From Mesorhizobium sp. DCY119 (GTDB lineage: Bacteria > Pseudomonadota > Alphaproteobacteria > Rhizobiales > Rhizobiaceae): 64,000 nucleotides of DNA. Shown in pieces: positions 8,331 to 16,232 of the stretch. Position numbers and translations under genes: made by a program. Within the stretch, counting starts at the first letter, position 1, and the number at the start of each line of letters is the position of its first letter. The stretch covers positions 434,001 to 498,000 of the forward strand of contig NZ_CP031834.1 of the NCBI RefSeq assembly GCF_003590645.1. The letters run 5' to 3'. Under the pieces are notes generated by a model. The model worked only from the letters and a program-made list of their open reading frames with translations, searched no databases and was not told the DNA's origin.

Positions 8331-8382
8331 GCGTCCTTCGAGGCTCGCTGCGCTCGCACCTCAGGATGAGGGAGGTTGGTGC
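8331..8382 (+). repeat. REP-like palindromic repeat, copy 1
   Basis: A 52-base unit starting GCGTCCTTCGAGG and containing CCTCAGGATGAGGGAGG, a common alphaproteobacterial intergenic repeat. It is an inverted near-copy of 8484-8535, differing only in the central palindromic tip. Confidence 0.85.
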
Positions 8383-8483
8383 TACTATAAAGATCAGGAA
8401 AGTTGGCGCTATCCTTCACTCGGATTCTGCCACCCTTCGACCAGATACTGATGAGCACGCTCTCCAGAACCTGGCTTGAAGCG

Positions 8484-8535
8484 CACCAACCTCCCTCATC
8501 CTGAGGTGCTCGCGAAGCGAGCCTCGAAGGACGCA
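8484..8535 (-). repeat. REP-like palindromic repeat, copy 2 (inverted)
   Basis: Reverse complement of the unit at 8331-8382 with only a few changes, all at the palindromic tip (CGAAGCGAG versus the other copy). The two copies face each other over about 100 bases, a BIME-like arrangement between the reductase and the Gfo/Idh gene. The spacer holds no gene. Confidence 0.85.
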
Positions 8536-8581
8536 CCTATCATTCATTCATCGTCCGAAACAACCTCGCTTTTCGGGCGCT

Positions 8582-9721
8582 TTATTTCTTCGCCAGCAGC
8601 GCCTTGGCTTCCTTGATGCCGAGTGCGGCAGGCCGCTCGCAGGTCGTCTGCATGTCGACGAACTTGCCGCTGTCGCCCGATTTCAGGATGCCGGTCATGA
8701 TGTCGACGACATGCAGCGCAAGGTCGAGCGAGCAGCGATGCGGCCGTCCCTCCCGGATGGCGATCGCCATGTCGGCAAGGCCCGCCGTGCGATAATTGGC
8801 CATCGGTCCTTGCGAATGGACTTCATTCGCCTTCTGGAAAGGATGGTCCCATTTCGGCAGCTTCTTGGCCGGCTTGCTGCCCTTGGTGTAGCGCAGGTCG
8901 CCGCCGAAGAAATTGGGATCGGGCATGTAGAGCGTGCCGTCCTCGCCGTAGAGCTCCATCGGCGCATGGCCGCTGTGCCAGACGTCCCAGCTCGCATTGA
9001 AGGTGATCACCGCGCCGTTCTCGAATTCCAGCAGGGCATGGATGGTCGTCGGCGTCGAGACGGGGATTTTTTCGCCGGCGCGCGGCTTGGAGCTGATCGT
9101 CCGCTCCTTGGCGGGGATGGCGGTCAGCGCCGCCACCCGCTTCACCGGCCCGATGAGCTGGACCAGATTGGTGATGTAATAGGGTCCGAGATCGAGGATC
9201 GGCCCGCCGCCGGGCAGGAAGAAGAAATCCGGGTTCGGATGCCAGTGCTCCATGCCGTGGCTCATGACATGGCAGGTGCCGCTGGTGATCTTGCCGAGCT
9301 TGCCGTCGTCGATCATGTGGCGGGCAAGCTGGTGCGATCCGCCGAAGAAGGTGTCGGGCGCAGAGCCGATGCGCAGCCCCTTCTTTTCTGCCCGCTTCTT
9401 GAGATCGAGCCCTTCCTTGACCGAGAGCACGAAGGGCTTTTCCGAATAGACATGCTTGCCGGCGTCCAGCACCTGCTTCGACACCTCATAGTGGGCCGCA
9501 GGAATGGTGAGGTTGACGACGATGTCGATATCGTCGGCCTTGAGCAGCCCGTCGACGCTCTCGGCGCGCAGCGAGAACTCCTTTGCGCGCGCCTTTGCAG
9601 CTTCTTCATTTATGTCGGCGCAGGCGCGCATCTCCATGCCGCGAAACAGCGGCGACAGCTTGAAGTAAGCCTTGGAGATGTTGCCGCAGCCGATGACGCC
9701 GATCCCGAGTTTCTTTGCCAT
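8582..9721 (-). CDS. Gfo/Idh/MocA family oxidoreductase
   Basis: A 379-residue NAD(P)-dependent sugar dehydrogenase. The Rossmann motif is GVIGCGNIS (8-16), the family's lysine is in SEKPF (93-97, Lys95), and GGGPILDLGPYYI (171-183) is the substrate-site motif. AGGAGA lies eight bases before the ATG and overlaps the stop of the preceding isomerase gene, so the two are coupled. Members oxidise sugars or sugar derivatives, often at C3 or C1. Last gene of the sugar transport operon that begins at 14758. The substrate is unknown; a 3-keto-glycoside route is considered in the findings. Confidence 0.9.
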   Translation of the reverse strand: MAKKLGIGVIGCGNISKAYFKLSPLFRGMEMRACADINEEAAKARAKEFSLRAESVDGLLKADDIDIVVNLTIPAAHYEVSKQVLDAGKHVYSEKPFVLSVKEGLDLKKRAEKKGLRIGSAPDTFFGGSHQLARHMIDDGKLGKITSGTCHVMSHGMEHWHPNPDFFFLPGGGPILDLGPYYITNLVQLIGPVKRVAALTAIPAKERTISSKPRAGEKIPVSTPTTIHALLEFENGAVITFNASWDVWHSGHAPMELYGEDGTLYMPDPNFFGGDLRYTKGSKPAKKLPKWDHPFQKANEVHSQGPMANYRTAGLADMAIAIREGRPHRCSLDLALHVVDIMTGILKSGDSGKFVDMQTTCERPAALGIKEAKALLAKK

Positions 9722-9733
9722 GATCGTCGTCTC

Positions 9734-10480
9734 CTAGAAGCTCTTGGCGGCTTCGAGCGAGCGCCGGGCGAAGCGCTCGAAATTGTTCGGATTGTCCTGT
9801 TCCATGATGAAGTATTTTGCTGGTGTCCGGTCGCGCAGCACGGTGGTCAGCGCCCTCCAGTCGATCGTGCCGTGGCCGACATCGGACCAGCCATCCTCGT
9901 CCAGTCCTTCGCCGCTGCGGGCAATATCCTTCACATGCACAGCAACGATGCGCGAGCCGTATTTGTCGATCCACGCCATGGGATCGGCACCGCCGCGAAC
10001 GATCCAGGCAATGTCGGCTTCCCAACCGATATCGGGAGCCGTTTCGAGAATGTGCGTCAGGGGCACGGAGCCGTCCGGAAGTGCCGCGAATTCGAAATCG
10101 TGATTGTGCCAGGCGAAACCGAAGCCGGCCTTCTTGGCCTTGTCGCCCACCGCGGCCAGGCGCTTGCCGAAAGCCTGCCATCCTGCCGTATCGGTCGGGC
10201 GCTGCTCGGCCACCAGATAGGGGCAGACCAGAACCTTCATGCCGAGCGTATTCGCGATTTTTTCCGCGCTGGCAAAGTCGTTCTCCAGCATGTCGATGGA
10301 AAAATGCCCGGTCGGCATGACAAGGCCGTTCTTGTCGAGTTCGGCGCGCAGGCCGGCGGGATCGTCATAGACGCCGCCAAAGCCTTCGACTTCCCGGTAA
10401 CCGAGCCAGCCAAGCGTTTTGACGACATCGTTCCAGGGCTGAAAATTGCGGGCGCTGTAAAGTTGAAATGACCAGTTCAT
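9734..10480 (-). CDS. Sugar phosphate isomerase/epimerase family TIM-barrel protein
   Basis: A 248-residue protein of the xylose-isomerase-like TIM-barrel superfamily, starting MNWSFQLYSARNFQPW. Visible motifs are GHFSIDM (near 50), FAWHNHDFEF (mid-protein), DIAWIVRGG and HVKDIA, typical for metal-binding residues of this family. The frame stays open upstream for 95 more codons, but that stretch overlaps the ABC ATPase gene and is not family-like; the ATG at 10480 matches family N-termini. It lies between the transporter ATPase and the Gfo/Idh dehydrogenase in one operon. Such proteins can be isomerases, epimerases or keto-glycoside lyases. Confidence 0.87.
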   Translation of the reverse strand: MNWSFQLYSARNFQPWNDVVKTLGWLGYREVEGFGGVYDDPAGLRAELDKNGLVMPTGHFSIDMLENDFASAEKIANTLGMKVLVCPYLVAEQRPTDTAGWQAFGKRLAAVGDKAKKAGFGFAWHNHDFEFAALPDGSVPLTHILETAPDIGWEADIAWIVRGGADPMAWIDKYGSRIVAVHVKDIARSGEGLDEDGWSDVGHGTIDWRALTTVLRDRTPAKYFIMEQDNPNNFERFARRSLEAAKSF

Positions 10481-10509
10481 GCCGATTGTCCGTGTTTGAT
10501 GTTGGGAGT

Positions 10510-11604
10510 TCAGATGCGGTTTCCGGTGGGAGCGTCGAACAACGAGGCGCGCGCCGGATCGAAGCCGACGATCACGCGGTCGCCGACTTTCAGGGGCTTT
10601 TCCGCCTCGGCGCGGAAGGTGAGATTGCTGCCGCCAAGCTTGGTCCAGACGAGCATGTCGGAGCCCATCGGCTCGATGATGTCGACCTGGATTTCGCGCG
10701 AGAACGGCAAGGCGGTCGCCTGCTCGCCATGGGCGATATGTTCGGGCCTGATGCCGAATATGCAAGCGCCGGCGCCGGCGGACTTGTCGAAAGCATAGCG
10801 ATCGAGCGGCACCGAAACGCCATCGGCCTTGAAATGCGGCTTCTCGCCGCCTTCGAGCTGACCGCTTATGAAGTTCATGCTCGGAGAGCCGAGGAAGTCG
10901 GCGACGAAGCGATTGACCGGGCGATTGTAGATCGCCTGCGGCGCGTCGAGTTGCTGGATGACGCCGCCCTTCATTACGGCGATGCGGTCGGCGAGCGTCA
11001 GCGCCTCGATCTGGTCGTGGGTGACATAGATCATGGTGTTGGCGAGCCGCTGGTGAAGGCGCTTGATTTCGACGCGCAGTTCCGAGCGCAGCTTGGCGTC
11101 GAGATTGGACAGGGGTTCGTCGAACAGGAACACGTCGACGTCACGCACCAGCGCCCGGCCGATGGCGACACGCTGGCGCTGGCCGCCGGAGAGCGCGGCA
11201 GGCTTTCGCTTCAGCAACGGCTCGATCTGCAATATCTCGGACGCGCGCGCGATGCGCTTGGCAATCTCTTCCTTCGGCAGCCCCGCCGTCTTCAGGCCGA
11301 AGGACAGGTTTCCCTCGACACTCATCTGCGGGTAGAGCGCGTAGGACTGGAACACCATGCCGATGCCGCGGTCCTTCGGCTCTTCCCAGGTAACGTTCTT
11401 GCCGTTGATGAAGATCTGTCCGTCGGAAATATCGAGCAGGCCGGCAATGCAGTTGAGCAAGGTCGACTTGCCGCAACCGGACGGCCCGAGCAGCACCAGA
11501 AACTCGCCTTCGGCGATATCGAGGTTCAGCGCCTGAAGCACCTGCACATTGCCGAAATTGAGCGACAGATCCTTGATCGAGACGCTGGGCTTGCCTGCCG
11601 CCAT
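10510..11604 (-). CDS. Sugar ABC transporter ATP-binding protein (CUT1, UgpC/MalK type)
   Basis: A 364-residue ATPase energising the sugar importer encoded upstream. Walker A GPSGCGKST (40-48), Q-loop VFQSYALYP (84-92), signature LSGGQRQR (138-145), Walker B VFLFDEP (158-164) and THDQ H-loop are all intact, and a C-terminal OB-type regulatory domain follows (about 240-364), typical of CUT1 ATPases. The ATG at 11604 is preceded by AAGGG at nine bases; another ATG at 11610 overlaps the permease stop but is only three bases from that site. Coupled to the permease gene. Confidence 0.93.
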   Translation of the reverse strand: MAAGKPSVSIKDLSLNFGNVQVLQALNLDIAEGEFLVLLGPSGCGKSTLLNCIAGLLDISDGQIFINGKNVTWEEPKDRGIGMVFQSYALYPQMSVEGNLSFGLKTAGLPKEEIAKRIARASEILQIEPLLKRKPAALSGGQRQRVAIGRALVRDVDVFLFDEPLSNLDAKLRSELRVEIKRLHQRLANTMIYVTHDQIEALTLADRIAVMKGGVIQQLDAPQAIYNRPVNRFVADFLGSPSMNFISGQLEGGEKPHFKADGVSVPLDRYAFDKSAGAGACIFGIRPEHIAHGEQATALPFSREIQVDIIEPMGSDMLVWTKLGGSNLTFRAEAEKPLKVGDRVIVGFDPARASLFDAPTGNRI

Positions 11605-11609
11605 GACCA

Positions 11610-12551
11610 TCAACCCTTGACCGCGCCGGCGGCGATGCCGCGCACGAACAGCTTGCCGGAAGCGAAGTAGACGATCAGCGGCACGAGGCCGGTCAGGATG
11701 GTTGCGGCCATGTTGACGTTGTACTCCTTCACGCCTTGCACTGAATTGACGATGTTGTTGAGCTGCACGGTCATCGGGTAGGTGTCGGGCCGCGTGTAGA
11801 CGACGCCGAAGAGGAAGTCGTTCCAGATACCGGTGACCTGCAGGATGACCGCGACGACGAAGATCGGCAGCGACATCGGCAGCATGATGCGGAAATAGAT
11901 GCCCCAGAAGCCGGCGCCATCGACGCGGGCGGCTTTGAACAGCTCTTCGGGAACCGAGGTAAAATAGTTGCGGAAAAGCAATGTCAGGATGGGCATGCCG
12001 AAGATGGAATGCACGATGACGAGGCCCCACAGGCTGCCGTAAAGGCCGATTTCCCGCAGCAGGATGACGATCGGGTAGATCATCACCTGATAGGGAATGA
12101 AGGCGCCGACGATGAGGATGGTGAAGAAGAGATCGGCGCCCTTGAAGCGCCAGTTGGCGAGCGCGTAGCCGTTGATGGAAGCGAGCGCGATCGACAGGAT
12201 CACCGACGGCACGGTGATGCGCACCGAATTCCAGAAGCCGCGCGAAAGGCCGTCGCAGTTCAGGCCCGTGCAGGCCTGCGACCAGGCTTTGACCCAGGGC
12301 TCGAAGGTGATCTCGACCGGCGGCGAGAAGATGTTGCCGAGGCGGATTTCGGGCATGCCCTTCAGCGACGTGACGACCATCACATAGAGCGGCAGCAGGT
12401 AATAGACGGCGACGACTATAAGCGTGCCGTAGAGAAAGATGTTGCGGCGGGAAAAGGTTTTTCGCGGCCGCGCGCCGCGAGGGCCGGACACAATCTGCGA
12501 TGCGGCCGGCGAGTCAGCGGGCGCCATGTCGAGGACAGCGGTATCAGCCAC
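11610..12551 (-). CDS. Sugar ABC transporter permease (MalG-like)
   Basis: An inner-membrane permease with about six transmembrane segments, beginning with a cytoplasmic tail and a first helix near residue 40 (FLYGTLIVVAVYYLLPLYV). The EAA loop is EELFKAARVDGAGFW, the contact site for the ATPase. The GTG at 12551 is chosen because GGGAGG lies seven bases upstream; the longer form from 12572 has no such support. The gene overlaps the upstream permease by eight bases, indicating tight coupling. An insertion with ACTGLNCDGLSRG between TM1 and TM2 would be periplasmic. Confidence 0.92.
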   Translation of the reverse strand: MADTAVLDMAPADSPAASQIVSGPRGARPRKTFSRRNIFLYGTLIVVAVYYLLPLYVMVVTSLKGMPEIRLGNIFSPPVEITFEPWVKAWSQACTGLNCDGLSRGFWNSVRITVPSVILSIALASINGYALANWRFKGADLFFTILIVGAFIPYQVMIYPIVILLREIGLYGSLWGLVIVHSIFGMPILTLLFRNYFTSVPEELFKAARVDGAGFWGIYFRIMLPMSLPIFVVAVILQVTGIWNDFLFGVVYTRPDTYPMTVQLNNIVNSVQGVKEYNVNMAATILTGLVPLIVYFASGKLFVRGIAAGAVKG

Positions 12552-13443
12552 GCCGCGCCCTCCCGAATTCAAGATAGGCCCATGGCACGACCACGATGAT
12601 CACGCTGAGCAGCATCATGGTCGAGGCGGCAAAGCCCTGGCCGAGGTTCTGGGCGAAGAACATATAGTCGTAGACATATTTCGCTGGCACTTCGGAAGCG
12701 ATGCCGGGGCCGCCGCTGGTCTGGGCGACGACGAGATCGTAGACCTTGATGATGCCCGAGGCGATGATGACGATGGTGGTGATGAAGACGGGCCGCATCA
12801 TCGGAATGACGATGAAGAGGTACGTCTTCCACATCGGGATGCCGTCGACGCGCGCCGCCTTCCAGATGTCCTCGTCGATGCCGCGCAGGCCCGCCAGCAT
12901 CAGGCACATGACAAGACCGGTGCCTTGCCAGAGTGCTGCGATCAGAATGCCGTAGATGACGATGCTGGCATCGTAGAGCGGGTTGAAGGTGAAGCTTTCC
13001 CATCCCAGCCCGCGCACCACGGCCTGCACGCCGAAATCCGGGTTGAGCAGCCATTGCCAGACCAGCCCGGTGACGATGAAGGACAAAGCGAACGGGTAGA
13101 GGAAGATGGTGCGGAACGTATCTTCAAAGCGGATCTTCTGGTCGAGAAGTGCGGCAAGCAGAAAGCCGATCGCCAGGGAGAAGATAAGCGACAGCACGCC
13201 GTAGATTGCAAGGTTCTCGACGGCCACGGTCCAGCGCGGTGCTGCCCAGAGCCGGTAATACTGGTCGAGCCCGACGAAATTGAAGCGCGGCAGAAGCTTC
13301 GAATTGGTGAAGGAATAGAGCACGGTCCAGGCGGTGCCGCCGGCGAAGACCACGACCGCCGTGAGGATCATCGGCACGGAGGCGATCTTGGCGCTCAGGT
13401 TCCTGAACAACTGGCTGGGGCGCTTCGGATAGGTTTCGCTCAC
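12544..13443 (-). CDS. Sugar ABC transporter permease (MalF-like)
   Basis: A 299-residue integral membrane permease of a CUT1-type importer. Six or so hydrophobic segments are visible, starting at PMILTAVVVFAGGTAW, and the EAA loop reads EDIWKAARVDGIPMW. The GTG at 13443 has AAAGGA five bases upstream and is preferred over the ATG-like codon at 13476. It forms the channel together with the MalG-like partner. The gap to the binding-protein gene is 76 bases, and both share the same direction. Confidence 0.92.
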   Translation of the reverse strand: MSETYPKRPSQLFRNLSAKIASVPMILTAVVVFAGGTAWTVLYSFTNSKLLPRFNFVGLDQYYRLWAAPRWTVAVENLAIYGVLSLIFSLAIGFLLAALLDQKIRFEDTFRTIFLYPFALSFIVTGLVWQWLLNPDFGVQAVVRGLGWESFTFNPLYDASIVIYGILIAALWQGTGLVMCLMLAGLRGIDEDIWKAARVDGIPMWKTYLFIVIPMMRPVFITTIVIIASGIIKVYDLVVAQTSGGPGIASEVPAKYVYDYMFFAQNLGQGFAASTMMLLSVIIVVVPWAYLEFGRARRG

Positions 13444-13519
13444 AGCAATCCTTTCGGATATGAGGCCAGAACGCACCGGCCCGCTTCAGACGGGCTGGTG
13501 CGTATTGTCGTCAGCGAGA

Positions 13520-14758
13520 TCAGTCGGCGCTCGAGATGATGTCGGCAAAACGCTTCTGGGCGTCTTCGACAGTCAGGCCCTGATTGGAGAAGAACTCGGA
13601 GAAGAGATCCTCCTTCTGCTTCTGGGTGTCCTGCGACATGAGCTGGTCGGTCCAGGGCATGACATCGCCCTTGGCCAGGATGTCGAGGCCCTTCTTCATG
13701 CAGTCGTTGGCGGTGTTCAGGTCGACGTCGCCGCGCACCGGCAGCGAGCCTTTCTTGAGGTTGAACGCAACCTGCGTCTTGGGGTCGAGAAGCGTCGTCG
13801 CCAGCGCTTCCTGCGCCTTGGCTTTCGCCTCGTCCTTCAGCAGCGGGAAATAGAAAGCGTCGCCGCCGGTCGCGATCATGGGGTTGAGGCCGAGCCCCGG
13901 CAGGCAGGAATAATCCTTGCCGGCCACCTTTCCGGCAACCTGGAATTCGCCCTGCGCCCAGTCGCCCATGATCTGGCCGCCGGCCTTGCCGGTGATGACC
14001 ATGTTGGTCGCCTGGTTCCAGTCCTGCACATTGGTGCCCTTCGACATCTTGCGGGCATCGTCGGCGGCCTTGAAGACCTTGCCGATCTCGGGCCCGGCGG
14101 CAAATTCCGCATCCTTGTCCTGATAGACCTTCAGGAAGGTGTCCTTGCCGCCAACTGCGGCGAGCAGAACGTCGAACGCGCCCGATGCCTGCCATGGCTG
14201 GCCGCCGACCGCCAGCGGCACGATGCCGGCCTTTTCGAGTGCCGGAGCAGCAGCCACGAACTCGTTCCAGTCCTTCGGCACGGCCACGCCAGCCTTCTCG
14301 AACGCTTCGTTGGACAGCCACAGCCATTGCCATGAATGGATATTGACCGGCACGCAGTAGATCTTGCCGTCGATGGTGCAGCTGTCGAGCAAACTCTTCG
14401 GCCGAACGATCTCCGTCCACTTTTCCTTGGTGGCGATATCGGTGAGGTCGCGCATCAGCCCGGCCTGCACGAGTTCCTCGGCCTGGCGGCCGTGGTTGAA
14501 CTGGGTGGCGCCCATCGGGTCGCCGCCGGTGATGCGGCTGATCATGATCGGGCGGGCGGTGCCGCCGGAACCGGCGATGGCGCCGTCGACCCAATGATTT
14601 CCCGTCGCATCGAAGGCCTTGGCAAGCTCGGCAACCGCAGCGGCCTCGCCACCGGAGGTCCACCAATGCGTCACTTCGAGATCGGTCGCCGAAGCGGCGC
14701 CGGCAGTCATGAATGCAACCCCCGCTGCAAGCGCAGCGGTCGTGAGACAATAACGCAT
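13520..14758 (-). CDS. Sugar ABC transporter substrate-binding protein
   Basis: A 412-residue periplasmic binding protein of the family-1 type. The N-terminus is a classical signal peptide (CLTTAALAAGVAFMTAG then ASA), with cleavage likely before TDLEVTHWWTSGG, the characteristic beginning of mature CUT1 binding proteins. MRYCLT begins at an ATG with AGGGAGGAG five bases upstream; a GTG two codons earlier is less likely. First gene of the operon running to 8582. A LacI-type operator lies at 14778-14791, immediately upstream, so sugar induction is probable. Disaccharide or glycoside specificity cannot be read from the sequence. Confidence 0.92.
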   Translation of the reverse strand: MRYCLTTAALAAGVAFMTAGAASATDLEVTHWWTSGGEAAAVAELAKAFDATGNHWVDGAIAGSGGTARPIMISRITGGDPMGATQFNHGRQAEELVQAGLMRDLTDIATKEKWTEIVRPKSLLDSCTIDGKIYCVPVNIHSWQWLWLSNEAFEKAGVAVPKDWNEFVAAAPALEKAGIVPLAVGGQPWQASGAFDVLLAAVGGKDTFLKVYQDKDAEFAAGPEIGKVFKAADDARKMSKGTNVQDWNQATNMVITGKAGGQIMGDWAQGEFQVAGKVAGKDYSCLPGLGLNPMIATGGDAFYFPLLKDEAKAKAQEALATTLLDPKTQVAFNLKKGSLPVRGDVDLNTANDCMKKGLDILAKGDVMPWTDQLMSQDTQKQKEDLFSEFFSNQGLTVEDAQKRFADIISSAD

Positions 14759-14777
14759 CGTCACTCCTCCCTGAAAT

Positions 14778-14791
14778 CTGAAACGTTACAG
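14778..14791. promoter_or_regulatory. Candidate LacI-family operator O1
   Basis: CTGAAACGTTACAG, centred on AACGTT, a typical LacI/GalR-type pseudopalindrome. It lies 20 bases before the binding-protein start. An identical 14-mer occurs at 15063-15076. The 395-base gap between the divergent genes shows no other gene. Confidence 0.75.
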
Positions 14792-15062
14792 CCCGGCACG
14801 CTATGCGAAGAAAAATGACTTCGCAACAGAAGAGTGGCCTGCCGGCGTGATTTTTTCGTGCTCCGAATAAATATAACGCAACCACCTGCCAGAACCGCAA
14901 ATGCAAAAATCCTTGCTGCATCGCAATAAATCGGCAGAAATTTGCTTTTCGAATCAAAGCTGCGACATGTTTCATCACGCCTTGCCGGCTAACCAGCCGT
15001 TCCGCGACCGCGCCAGCCTTAACCATGCTTGAAGGCCGATCGATTCCGCACCGCACCATTTT

Positions 15063-15076
15063 CTGAAACGTTACAG
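15063..15076. promoter_or_regulatory. Candidate LacI-family operator O2
   Basis: Second copy of CTGAAACGTTACAG, same orientation, 78 bases before the LacI-type gene and 285 bases from O1. The pair could allow autoregulation and DNA looping by a tetrameric or dimeric regulator. Confidence 0.75.
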
Positions 15077-15153
15077 GTATTGCGGGAAACACTTGCAAGG
15101 TCCAAGGTTAGAGTGCGATATGCGGGCACTCCGGGGAGCCGCAGGCAACGGCA

Positions 15154-16203
15154 ATGAATGACAGACCACAATCCGACAATCCGACAGGCCCGGCCTCTTC
15201 CAGAACGGACGAGCGGCCGACGCTGAAGACGATCGCCTTTATGACCGGGCTTGGGGTCACCACGGTTTCGCGCGCCTTGAAGGATGCGCCGGAAATCGGC
15301 GTGGAGACGCGCAAGCGCGTCCAGCTCGTCGCCCGCCAGGTCGGCTACCGCCCGAACCGCGCCGGCGTCAGGCTGCGCACCGGCAAGACCAATGTCATCA
15401 GCCTGGTGCTCAACACCGAGGAGCAGGTCGGCGGCTTCGTCTCCGATATGATCTACGGCATTTCAGAACATCTGGCGCAGACGCCCTATCACTTCATCGT
15501 CACGCCCTATTCGCGCACCAACGATCCGCTGGAGCCGGTGCGCTACGTGGTCGAGACGGGCTCGGCCGACGGCATCATCATCTCGCGCACCGAGCCGAAC
15601 GACGCCCGCGTGCGCTACATGGTCGAGCACGGCTTTCCCTTCACCACCCATGGCCGCACCCATATGGGGATCGAGCATCCGTTCCACGATTTCGACAACC
15701 GCGCCTATGCGGTTCAGGCGGTACGCAAGCTGAAGGCGTTGGGGCGCAAGCGCATCGCCCTGCTCGCGCCGACGCCGAACCTCAGCTATTACCGGCACAT
15801 GCGCGAAGGCTTTCTCGCGGCTTTGGCCGAATGCGAACTGGACGAGATTTCCTTCAGCACGGCCAATCTGGACCAGTCGATCGACGAAATCCGCGAGCAC
15901 ACCAGGGAATTGATGCGCCGACGCACGCCGCCTGACGGCATCGTCAGCGGCAGCGGCTCGGCGACATTCGCGCTGGTCGCAGGCACGGAAGATGTCGGGC
16001 TTTCGGTCGGCGCCGATGTCGCCATCGTCTCGAAACAGTCGTCAAAGCTGCTGCATCTGCTGCGGTCGAATATCTACGTCGTCAACGAAGACATCCGGCT
16101 CGCCGGCCGCGAACTCGCGCGCTCCGTTATCGGGGCGATCGACCGCACGGCGGTGACTTCGCTTCAGAGCCTGAGCGTGCCGGAGGCGGTGGAGACGTGG
16201 TAG
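15154..16203 (+). CDS. LacI family transcriptional regulator
   Basis: A 349-residue regulator with an N-terminal helix-turn-helix (TLKTIAFMTGLGVTTVSRAL, 23-42), hinge region VGYRPNRAGVRLRTGK (63-78) and a periplasmic-binding-protein-like sugar sensor domain. It is divergent from the sugar operon and two identical candidate operators sit in between, so it most likely represses that operon until the transported sugar or a metabolite binds. About 20 residues precede the usual LacI start, so a slightly later start is possible; the ribosome site is weak. No gene follows in its direction before the convergent prfC. Confidence 0.92.
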   Translation: MNDRPQSDNPTGPASSRTDERPTLKTIAFMTGLGVTTVSRALKDAPEIGVETRKRVQLVARQVGYRPNRAGVRLRTGKTNVISLVLNTEEQVGGFVSDMIYGISEHLAQTPYHFIVTPYSRTNDPLEPVRYVVETGSADGIIISRTEPNDARVRYMVEHGFPFTTHGRTHMGIEHPFHDFDNRAYAVQAVRKLKALGRKRIALLAPTPNLSYYRHMREGFLAALAECELDEISFSTANLDQSIDEIREHTRELMRRRTPPDGIVSGSGSATFALVAGTEDVGLSVGADVAIVSKQSSKLLHLLRSNIYVVNEDIRLAGRELARSVIGAIDRTAVTSLQSLSVPEAVETW

Positions 16204-16232
16204 CCGCCTTCACCTTTGGCCGTTTCTGATCG

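Noticed and set aside
8582-14758. Assignment of the sugar locus to thuEFGKAB (trehalose/sucrose)
   Set aside because: The operon order is similar, but the gene between ATPase and dehydrogenase is a TIM-barrel isomerase-type protein, not ThuA.
13440-15098. Long minus-strand frame overlapping the sugar-binding protein gene
   Set aside because: Different frame from the signal-peptide-bearing binding protein, low-complexity product, and it would cover the operator region.
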